From NCBI RefSeq assembly GCF_000002235.5, contig NW_022145609.1, positions 11,624,328 to 11,688,327 of the forward strand: a stretch of 64,000 nt of DNA, read 5' to 3'. The notes under the pieces were generated by a model. It made no database searches and had not been told where the DNA came from. It worked only from the letters and a program-made list of their open reading frames with translations. The DNA comes from Strongylocentrotus purpuratus. Taxonomy: Eukaryota; Echinodermata; Echinoidea; Camarodonta; Strongylocentrotidae. Positions 43,561 through 55,500 of the stretch are shown piece by piece. Within the stretch, counting starts at the first letter, position 1; every line of letters begins with the position of its first letter. A program made the position numbers and the translations under genes.

Positions 43561-46500
43561 GTAAGTGTGTGATTAGTCTCGATTTGTCTTCTAATGATAA
43601 TAATAACTAGTATTTAGTACCCTGTCCACAGTACACTAAATCAAAGCTTTTAAACAAAATGATCATACATTTACTGAATGTCATCAGAAAAGGTACATAC
43701 ACAATGTTCAAAAGGGATATGGATAAGAAAAGGGCTTAACTTAACTATTTAGGGAAGAGGTATGTTTTTGAGAGTTTGTTTAATAGGTCTGTGTAATTTT
43801 CTGCTTTAATGAAAGAGGGGTTATTTTCCATTCTTTGAATGCAGTTACAGTAAATGTGCGATCGCCAGCTTTGCTTTGCTAGGAATGGTAAACAGAAATG
43901 ATTTTTGAGAAGAGCGAAGATTAGTGCGAAATGTGTTATGAGATGTAAAGCAATCTTTGATGTATATACATTATTGGAATATACTGTTGGAAATCACTGC
44001 ATCGCTCAATGTACTTCATTATCTAGTCATTCCAACAATAAGACCGACCCAGATCGACTAGGGACCGAACAAATAATTACATCGTCATGATAATCCCCAA
44101 TGGCCAATGCAATTGATGGTATGGAGTCGGTTTGAAAATAATACGACAAACATAATGAACAGTTGTTCTTTTGTGTAATATTATATTTAGTTAATGTATT
44201 TCCATGTTTTTGTTTAACTTATTTTTATAGTTGATTTTATCATTACCTATTATAATTCAGTTTTGTCATGTTATTTGACTCCATTACCATACAATGCCTA
44301 CAATTATCATTAATGAACTGTTTTTCTTTTGTATAAACCTATACTCAGTTAACGTATTCCCATGTTTTTTTAAAACTTATTTTGTAGTTGATTTCTATTA
44401 TTATCTAAACCATGCATACATTGTGTTAAATGTTTAATAATCCGATATTGTACAGTTCTAATTGTAATCTATGTAATGTTTTAATGTGCTGTTTTTATAA
44501 TCAGGGCTCTGTGGAAGACCAGGTTTTATTTTTTGTATACTGAACAGACTACCCTGAATAAAGAAGTGAAATAAATAAATAAATAAATAAATAGCATGTG
44601 ACTAGACGATACACAATGTCCCCTATTGAAGCAGGGGTAAAAAAACTGAAAATTTCAAGCATTATGAGCTGTCTAAATATATTTTCTATTTTCTATCTTC
44701 TACCAGCCTTATTTGATTGTTCGAGCTCCAACATGAGCGTGTCACCGACTGTCCTGTGCGATGGGATTTACCACTGCGATCACTTCGAGGACGAATTAGC
44801 ATGCAGTAAGTCAAAGCACAACTGATGATATATTCTCTATGTGCTAAACATATTTCCCCTTATTATATTTTCTAAATGCCTTCACGATTACTTTAATGCA
44901 ATTATTGTTTTTATTTTTTCATTTGGTTAGCAATTGACTTGCTTATGCGTTTCTATAATTGGCAAGTCATGAAAAATTTGTAGAAATTAGGGTGTAGGAG
45001 TTCAAATTTCTATATTAATCAGAACCAAAAGAGGTTTTCCACAGGTTCGGAAGTATGGGGTGCTTTAGGAGTGTATGTCGCACAGACTTCTAATGAAAAC
45101 CGTTAGTTAGTGCATGTGTTGCGCTAAATTCGGTTTGAGGACGTAAACTCGTAGTGACGTTATTTTCATTACATAATCAAATGTCCAATTTTGTAAAAAG
45201 TGAAAATGACCTTGAAAAATGTAAAGTAACGAAAAGAAAGAAAGAAAAGAGAAGAGATGAAAAACGGAGAAAAAAAGAAAAAGAGGGAGGAGAGGAAAGA
45301 AAGGAAAGAAGGGAAAAGAAAGAAAGGAAAGAAGGGAAAAGAAAGAAAAGAAAGAAAAGGAAAAAGAAGAAAAAAAGAGAAAAGGGAAAAAAAAGGGGGT
45401 AAAAGAGAGGAGAGAGGGGGAGGTAAGAGCCTGAGAGAGGAGGAGTGGGAGTAAAAGAGAGAGCGGGTTGTTGGGTGGAGTCGTCTCGTCGAGGGAGCAA
45501 GAAAGACACGGGTAAATATGTTGCTGTGTCGGGTCAGCTGTGTCGGTTTTTGCTCGATCCTCGTGTACTATATCAATGCAGAAGTTTAAAGTCGGTGAGA
45601 TGTATATTGTTGGTCGGCCGACAAGTTTGTTCCCCTACGAACTGTGACTTTTTATCCGCTGTGACGACTTCGAGACTGACTACAACTACAATACTTGTAT
45701 TTTCTCGAAGTTTCACTTTCCTATAATATCAGCTAAAGAAATCAGAGGTTTAACATTATCTGGGAAACTAAATTCAAACAAGGATTAAGAGTCAACAACG
45801 GTACGACGAATCGTCTTCCTTTCTGTTTATTTTGGGCTCGTTACTGTGAGCCCCCAGGATCAAAACCGTGTCGATGTGCTATCTTAGGGCCCTTTTATGA
45901 GGCATTAATCCCCATTACTGTCAGTTATGACTAAGGACGTAGGTCCCCTAGTTGATTAGCAAAGTAGCACACACATGCTTTAGCAGTCACGCAAAACAAA
46001 CACTCCCGTATTGTCATTCAATAAAATCTAAGAATGTATACTATTATCTAGATCTATTAGGTATAAAACAAAATCATTCAATAAATTGGGGTAAAAAAAT
46101 AATTATTCCACCATTATGACCAACAGTGTAGTATACAAATATTGACTGCTCATGAGGATGATGGTGTGAATTATATACCTCACTTAATAAATCCAGCCAT
46201 CTGATTGATCGAAATTGTAGTCATGGTTTTAACCATTCCCGTAAATAAACGATAAATGCCAAACCCATGTAATAGTTCTTTAAAAAAATCCCAGCAAAAT
46301 TCCAGTTACCATGGTTACCGGGAAAATAGTTCAGTCTTGGTAAAATACCCATAGGTTCACAGGTTAAAAAATGGTTTGAGCGATCGCGGATACCTTATGT
46401 GTGCGAAGAATTGGTCATGCCCATGAATTTTGATAATCATTTTTCAAAGTAAAATTTTCACAATAAAATCAGACAGTCGTTTAAACACGTAGACATTAGT

Positions 46501-49500
46501 AATACTTTTACTAATTCTAAGCTCAGGTTTCGTACATCTAGTCACGAAACTATATTGAAATCGCGGCTATAATGATGCAAACCCACAGATAACAATTTCA
46601 AAGTATCAAATCTCTTCGACTCGAGCTCAGCTAGCTCATCTCAGCTCAACTCACACACACTGCAGGTGGCAATGCACTGTATTGTACGCAGAAGCGTCGC
46701 TAGACCTATTTCAGTGGGGGGGGGGGGGGGGGGGGGAGGGGTGTACAGGCCAACGATCACCGACAAAACTAGCCACCAATTACCGATAAAATTAAATGTC
46801 CCAATATCTAAATTGTTTTTCCTATATGAACTATCTATAGTAATTGCGTATGCGCAAATGATCATTTTCCTCGACGACATAAATATACGAATTATTTCGT
46901 CAACTTAGTCAACATCAAAGCTATATATTCTAATGCAGGTGCGGAGCTAGGATCTTATTTTAGGGAGGGGCGGTAGTGAGCAAGCGAATCAGTTAAAGAG
47001 CGCGCGAAGCGCGCTCATTAGGGGATGTCGATGTTAGGCCTCCCGCACGAAGCGTGGAAGCTTAGACGTTTCCTTAAATTATTAGGAAAAGAAGACGATT
47101 TATTGAACCGATCTCGACTGTTAATCCTTGTCTGAAAGAAGTTTCCCCCCCCCTCCCGCACGAAGCGCGAAAGCTTTGGCGTTTCATTAAATTATTATAT
47201 AATGTAGTAATTTGATGTACCGCTCTCGATGTTAATCCTTGTCTGAATTCAGTTTCTCCCCCTCCCGCGCGAAGCGCGGAAGTTTTGGCGTTTCATTAAA
47301 TTATTAGAGAAAGTAGGCGATTCGTTGAACAGTGCTCGACTCTTAATCCTTGTCTGAATTCAGTTTCTCCCCCTCCCGCGCAAAGCGCGGAAGTTTTGAC
47401 GTATCATTAAATTATTAGAAAAAGCAGACGATTCGGAGTCGGCCTACTGTTCTCGACTCTTAATCCGTATCTGAATTCAGTTTTCCCCGCGCGGAAGTTT
47501 TTACGTTTCATTAAATTATAAGGGGAAAGTAGACGATTCGTTGAACCGTGCTCTAGTCTTAATCCTTGTCTGAATGAAATTACCCCCTCCCGCGCAAAGC
47601 GCGGAAGTTTTGACGTTTCATTCAATTATTAGAGAAAGAAGACGATTCATTATAAGGTTTCCGACTCTTAATAAGCCCTAATTGTCTGGATTCAGTTTCC
47701 CCCTTTGGCGCGAAGCGCGGAAGCTTTGACGTTTCCTTAAATTATTAGAGAAAGCAGACGATTGGTTGTACCGTTTTCGACTCTTAATCCTTATCTGAAT
47801 TCAGTTCCCCCCTTCCAGTGCGAAAAGCTTAGACGTTTGATTTAATTATTAGAGAAAGAAGACGATTCGTTGCACCGTTTTCGACTCTTATTTAAGCTCT
47901 ATTTATCTGAATTCAGTTTCACCCTCTTGCGCGAAGCGCAGAAGCTTTGACGTTTCCTTAAATTATGAGAGAAAGAAGACGATTCGTTGAACCGTTCTCG
48001 ACTCGTCTAAATGTAGTTTTCCTCTCCCGCGCGAAGCGCGAAAATTTTTGCGTTTCATCAAAATATAGAGAAAGGAAAACGATTCGTTGTACTGTTCTCG
48101 ACTCTTAATCCTTATCTGAATTCAGTCCCCCCCCCCCCCCCCTGCGCGAATCGCGGAAGCTTAGACGTTTCCCATTAAATTATTAGAGAAAGAAAACGAT
48201 TCGTTGTACCGTTCTCGACTCGTCTAAATGAAGTTTTCCTCTCCCGCGCGAAGCGCGAAAATTTTTGCGTTTCATCAAAATATAGAGAAAGGAAAACGAT
48301 TCGTTGTACTGTTCTCGACTCTTAATCCTTATCTGAATTCAGTCCCCCCCCCCCTGCGCGAATCGCGGAAGCTTAGACGTTTCCCATTAAATTATTAGAG
48401 AAAGAAAACGATTCGTTGTACCGTTCTCGACTCGTCTAAATGAAGTTTTCCCCACCCGCGCGAAGCGCGAAAATTTTGGCGTTTCATCAAAAGTAGACAA
48501 AGGAAGACGATTCGTCGTACCGTTGTTGACTCTTAATCCTTGTTTGAATTAGTTTCCCCAAAAATTTTAAACCTCATGATTTCTTAAGCTGATATTATAG
48601 GAAAGGGAAACTTCGAGAAAATACAAGTATTGTAGTTGTAGTCACTCACGAAGTCGTCATAGCGGATACAAAGTCACAGTTCGTAGGGAAAAAAACTTGT
48701 CGGCCGACCGACAATATACATCTCACCGACTTCAAACTTCTGCATTTCATTTCATTTTATTTCATTTATTTTCCACTTCTCATAAAAAAAACATATAACA
48801 ATTTACATTCAATATCTGATTAAATACAACAAAACAAAACAAGAAAATAACATAACAATATTAACAAAAATTTAAGCACCTACAACTTATACTTGAGACT
48901 TTGGTGGAGCCAACAGAGGCCATTGGCCTGTCAAGGGCTGGTCTCCATGAATAAATTAAAACATATATTGGTAGGTACAGAACATAATTGAGTGCACAAC
49001 AAAAGGGGAACAGGCGGTCTGTGTGATGGAAAAGTATACACAAAGAATATTTGAGCATAAATAATTTAGGTGTTGTAGTAATTATTTAAAAACAACAACA
49101 ACATATTTAGACATTTCAAAAGGCATTGTTTGTATTTGCCTTTGAAAGAGGCAAGCGAAGGGCTGTTTTTTTTATGTCATCAGATAATGAATTCCATAGT
49201 TGAAGTCCCAAGTGTCGGACCGTTTGTCTGGACGACTCATACTTTAACAATTGAACACGTGGTCTATTGGAATATCTGGTATTGTACGGATGCATTTCAG
49301 AGTTTAACATGAACATATTATTAAAAACCTCAGGCAGCAAGTTGTTTAAATATTTGTACATAAATAATGCAGTTTGCAATTCACAAATGTCAAACATATT
49401 TAAGACTTTAAGTTTCTTAAAAAGAGGATCACTTTGTGTTCTGGGATGAGAGTTAGTTATTGCACGTAGAGCTCTTTTTTGCAATACATATAGCTTATTT

Positions 49501-52500
49501 ATTAAAGTATTTGAACATTTCCCCCATACTATATTACAATAAGAAATGTATGGCAAGATCAATGTGTTATATAAATTGGTTAAAATTCTCAGAGAATCAA
49601 AGGCCTAATTCTATACAATACTCCAATTGCTTGTGCTATTTTCCCCATGATTTCATCAATATGACAAGACCAAGTCAGGCTGTCATCTACAGCAATTCCA
49701 GGAAATTGTATGCAGTATACTTTATCAATCTTTTAATTATTGATGTATATATCCTCAATTTCATCATCAAGATGTCTATTTATGTTCTTAAACACCATAC
49801 ATTGAGTTTTTTTTTAATTGATCATAAACTTGTTTGCTGCAAACCATTGGTCATTTTTTGGAATTTCTGTACGAATAATGGCATTTAGTTCATTTATACT
49901 TTTTCCTTTTAAAAACAAAGTGGTGTCATCAGCAAATATTGTAGGGCAAATGAGTTGAGTAACATATTGAACATCATAAATGTAAAGCAGAAATAGAAGG
50001 GGGCCTAATATTGAACCTTGGGGTACACCTACAGAAATCTTGAGTAAAGACGACTTTATATCATCCAAGTAAACAAACTGACTTCTGTTATTAAAATAGC
50101 TTCTTATCCATTCTAGACATACTCCCCTTATTCCATAATATTCTATTTTTTTTTAATAATATGACATGGTTGATACTATCAAATGCTTTAGAAAAGGTCA
50201 ATGAAGATACTAAAGGCAATATGTTTACTTTCAAAGGCATTATTTATATTATCAATAAATTTTAGTAACGCCAGGGCGGTAGAATGTCCTGAGCGAAACC
50301 CAAATTGTCTATTATATAAAATATTATATTTATTTATGAATGACATCAATTTAGTATAAACTAATTTTTCAAGGATTTCTGCAAAAATGGACAAAAGAGA
50401 AATAGGTCGATAATTTGAACTTAGATTCTTTTCTCCACCCTTATATATAGGCAAAACTTTTGCTAATTTTAACTTGTCGGGGAAGTGAACACTTTGTAGA
50501 GATACATATTAAATATAAGTTAAAGGCATAGCAATTATATGTATACATTTCTTGAGAACTAGATACTAGCTAACAACGGTTACCGATATTATTGCATTCA
50601 TCCATTTTTTTTTTTTTTTTTTGGGGGGGGGGGGGTAAAAGAAACTTGGAATAGGTATGTGGAATCATGGCCATGAGGGAGGTTTGGAAGAAGAAAATGC
50701 TATTTTTAGTAAGAATTTATCTTACGTTACAATTTCGTAATGGACACATAGATGATCTACCTTACATTCCAATCATGCAATGCGAATTACCAATATGAAC
50801 GGATGAGTGTTTATAGTGTTGAAGGTTCAAGGAGAAGAGAGGCATATCTTCAACCTGCCTAACCCATCGAAAATGCAGGCCTACTATGAGCGTTGAAATC
50901 GAAATGTAAGTCACGTATAGTGTTATGCTTACAGGTTAAGTATGGGTCCATTATAATGAACGAGATTTTAAGATTGTAGCATATCTGATGAATGTGAATT
51001 ATGTTGTGTTTGCCTTCTTATTACGTCATTCCTATGTAGAAGGATATCTTTAGAAATGACATATGATAGCAGTGGCGGTCCAGGGCGCCCCACGTTCATT
51101 TTACCTTTTTTGGCGCTCAAGGGGGTGGGGGTGTGATTTCTCAAATTTTCGAGGGCCAACAACAAAATAAATTAGTGCTCACTACCCCTACGAATACAAG
51201 CGATAATTGTCCTTGAGTTAATTTCTAGAAACAAAATTGCAATCTTTTCCTATGTATTGTAACCGGGCAATGTGTACGCATGTTTCATTATTATTTTCTT
51301 GTCTCGGCAGTTGTTACGTGTAACATCCCAGCTTTTCCGGCAAACCTCACCACGGATAACACACAATGCGGAACAGAGATGAAAATAGACTACAATGCAT
51401 CGTGTATGTATGAATGTCAGCCCGGATATGACATCATTGGTAACTCGTCTGTCATCTGTCAGGCTAGTGGGGCGCTGTCCGCCGATCTACCAACTTGTGA
51501 AGGCATGTCAATCTGACAATTCTTATCAAAAAACTAACACGAATAACTTGAAATATGTTTGAGCTCTAGTAACTACGGAAGCGTTAAAGTGCCATTCTAC
51601 TTGACGACATGACAAGATATTTCATCTTGTCAAGTCGACTTAATATCCATATCATGTCGACATGTAAAGATATTTAACCTATTATGTCGACTTATCAACT
51701 TTTATTAGTCGACATGGCGAAATAAATTATCTTGCCAAGTCGACTTCACAAAAAGTTCATGTCGTCATGGCGACATAAGTTATCTTACCAAGTCGACTAC
51801 CCAAAAAGTAATGTCGACATGGCGAAATAAATTATCTTGCCAAGTCGACTTCACAAAAAGTTCATGTCGTCATGGCGACATAAGTTATCTTACCAAGTCG
51901 ACTACCCAAAAAGTAATGTCGTCATGGCGACATAAGTTATCTTGCATGCACCATCAATGGTGATCGTGAGGCGATCGAGGGACCGGGATCAGGACTAAAG
52001 TCACTAGACCTAGACTAGTCGACTGTGAATGAACTACACGTACGCGCACTGCATGAAATAGTCGTCACACTACATATCTCGCCATGACGACATATACTTT
52101 TGGGGAAGTCGACTTGGTGAGATAATTTATGTCGCTATTACGAGATGAACTTTTTTGTGAAGTCGACTTGGCAAGATAATACATGTCGCCATGACGACAT
52201 GAACTTTTTGTGAAGTCGACTTGGCAAGATAATTTATTCGCCATGTCGACATTACTTTTTGGGTAGTCGACTTGGTAAGATAATATATGTCGCCATGACG
52301 ACATGTATTTTTTTAGAAGTCGACTTGGTAAAATAACTTATGTCGCCATGACGACATGAACTTTTTGTGAAATCGACTTGGCAAGATAATTTATTTCGCC
52401 ATGTCGACTAATAAAAGTTGATAAGTCGACATGGTAGGTTAAATATCTTTACATGTCGACATGATATGGACATTAAGTCGACTTGACAAGATGATTTATC

Positions 52501-55500
52501 TCGTCATGTCGTCAAGTAGAATGGCACTTTAACGCTTCCGTAGGTAACATAGTCCAGGACTGACTATGATAGTTCTAAATGGTTGTTTTTCTATTGACAG
52601 TTTGCAGCAAAAAGCTGATTACTTTTTGAAAGTTCGCTATAATTTATGGATTGACTAACCAAAATGTAATATGACTTGGACAACTTTTCTTCAGTCAGAT
52701 TGTGCACTTGTATGGATCTCAATACTTAAAATGCACCTTAGCTTGTAGAGATTATGGGAAAGAAGAAGACCAAGACTCAATGGCATTACATTGGTACAAG
52801 CGAATCCCTCGAACGAAACCTAAACATTTTATTATTATTTTCTTCAACAGTTGTATCCTGCTCCATACCTGAGCTTCCACCACGTCTATCTCCTCTGACG
52901 TCACAATGCAATGCAGGACTATCCATCCATTACACAGAAAGCTGTTCATATTCATGTGATGTGGGATATAGTCTTGTTGGATCTGCATCAGTAACATGTC
53001 TGGCAAACATGTCTCTCTCTGATGTTTTGCCTTCATGTGAAGGTAAAAACTTTTTTTCTATTTGTCAAATGAGGGTAGATTTTTGTGGAAGATTTAAATT
53101 TGTATATTATTTTCTCAATGACTGATTGTTGGAGATTTCTGAAGGATTCATGGTCAAAAGCCATTTGCTGAGTTGGGTTGTTTACCCTGATATGTAAAGA
53201 GAATGCTTACACAGAAACACAACAACCTGTATAATGCCCCTGATATATACAAGTTTAGCGATATAACATATATTTTAAAGGAAGACTAATATGAAGGTAA
53301 AATCTTTCTATCAGTTTTTCAAATGAGAAATGTTCGAGAATAAAACCTGTATCAGGTTCTCCGAATGATCACTTTCCAAACAGCCGAATCTGTTATAATT
53401 ATTGTGCACAACCATACATTATAAATGCTCTTCTCCTCACTCAGTAAAATTTAAACATGTATTTTTTCATCAATTAGTTTACCTGCCATTATTATTATCA
53501 ACATTTATGTGCAGTTGAGACCTGTAACGTACCACAGTTGCCACCCAACCTTTCATCTTCATGCACGGAGGGACAGAATGTGGCATACAATACAACATGT
53601 GAATTTTCCTGCAACATTGGGTACGACCTTATTGGGATGTCATCTCTAGACTGCCTAGCCAACGGAACCTTCTCTGATGATATTCCAACATGTCAAAGTA
53701 AGATCATTCATTTGTCAATATAAGATTTTACAATGTAAATCTATTAAGTGATACATGTAATCATTCTGTTATGTGATGCCCAAAGTGAATTAACATGCAA
53801 TAAGTGAGTTTCACGAATATGAAATGTACCGTTCTGCTTCATATTTACAGTTCTAGTCTGTCCGCTACTAGAAAATTAATCTGTTCAGGTGAAGTGTCTT
53901 CGGGGTTTGCAATCACATGGATTGCGAGGAACAATACAGATACAATATCTTGTGTAATAATGACTTAAGTGCCTTGACGGGAATAGAACCCACGACCTTC
54001 GCATCTACAGTCAAGTGCTTAAACAACTCAAAATTATAGACTTTCTCACAAAGCAACGAAAGGCAAAATCGAAAGCCTTTTGAATTGTGTGAATATCACA
54101 CTTCAATGTTGGGCAATTCATACATAATTTCTACACCAATACATGCAAGAATTGGAATTGTCCTTGGGTTAATTTCTGGAAAGACTTTGCGATCGTTTCC
54201 TATGTATTGTAACCGGGCAATGTGTACGCAAGTTTCTTTATTATTTTCTTGTCTCGGCAGTTGTAACGTGTAACATCCCAGCTTTTCCGGCAAACCTAAC
54301 CACGGATAACACACAATGCGGTACAGAGATGATGATAGACTACAATACATCGTGCATGTATGAATGTCAGCCCGGATATGACATCATTGGTAACTCGTCT
54401 GTCAACTGTCAGGCTAGTGGGGCGTTGTCCGCTGATCTACCAACTTGTGAAGGCATGTCAATCTGACAATTCTTATCAGAAAACTGACACGAATAACTTG
54501 AAACATTTATGAGTTCTAGTAACATAGTCCAGGACTGACTATGATAGTGCTAAATGTTTGTTTTTATATTGACAGTTTGCAGCAAAAAGCTGATTACTTT
54601 TTGAAAGTTCGCTATAATTTATGGATTGACTAACCAAAATTTAATATGACTTTGACAACTTTTCTTCAGTAAGATTGTGCATTTGCATGGATCTCAATAC
54701 TTGAAATGCCCCTTAGCTTGTAGAGCTAATGGGAAAGAAGAAGACCAAGAATCAATGGCATTACATTGGTACAAGCGAATCCCTCGAACGAAACCTAAAC
54801 ATCTTTATTAATTTTTCTTTAACAGTTGTATCCTGCTCCATACCTGAGCTTCTAACACGTCTATCTCCTATGACGTCACAATGCAATGCAGCACTATCCA
54901 TCCATTACACAGAAAGCTGTTCATATTCATGTGATGTGGGATATAGTCTTGTTGGATCTGCATCAGTAACATGTCTGGCAAACATGTCTCTCTCTGATTT
55001 TTTGCCTTCATGTGAAGGTAAAAACTTTTTTTCTATTTTTCAAATGAGGGTAGATTTTTGTGGAAGATTTAAATTTGTATATTATTTTCTCAATGACTGA
55101 TTGTTGGATATTTCTGAAGGATTCGTGGTCAAAAGCCATTTGCTGAGTTGGGTTGTTTACCCTGATATGTAAAGAGAATGCTTACACAGAAACACAACAA
55201 CCTGTATAATGCCCCTGATAAATACAAGTTTAGCGATATAACATATATTTTAAAGGAAGACTAATATGAAGGTAAAATCTTTCTATCAGTTTTTCAAATG
55301 AGAAATGTTCGAGAATAAAACCTGTATCAGGTTCTCCGAATGATCTCTTTCCAAACAGCCGAATCTGTTATAATTATTGTGCACAACCATACATTATAAA
55401 TGCTCTTCTCCTCACTCAGTAAAATTTAAACATGTATTTTTTCATCAATTAGTTTACCTGCCATTATTATTATCAACATTTATGTGCAGTTGAGACCTGT

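Larger units (their letters stand above)
48745..50515 (-). mobile_element. Non-LTR retrotransposon, CR1/L2-like, 5'-truncated
   Basis: Minus-strand frames hold SSNYRPISLLSIFAEILE, FGFRSGHSTALAL (50188-50454), VGVPQGSILGPLLFLLYI and FADDTTLF (49814-50068), and a C-terminal part with RALRAITNSHPRTQSDPLF and LQLWNSLSDDIKKT (49116-49562). GVPQGSILGPLLF is typical of the CR1/L2/Jockey group. The 3' tail has TGAAA repeats at about 48745-48775. Several frameshifts and the missing 5' end mark it as inactive. Confidence 0.88.

Noticed and set aside
45154..45509. Lys/Arg/Glu-rich frame resembling a nucleolar or coiled-coil protein (also 28.9 and 34.6 kb)
   Set aside because: It is the polypurine tract; the opposite strand is equally open and low in complexity.
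52752..53036. Minus-strand frame opposite CCP-B1
   Set aside because: Shadow of the CCP exon; it does not recur independently of the duplicated DNA.
53935..54035. Functional tRNA gene on the minus strand
   Set aside because: A-box and B-box are degenerate, the acceptor stem does not pair, and three copies lie in the duplicated introns; it is a SINE head.
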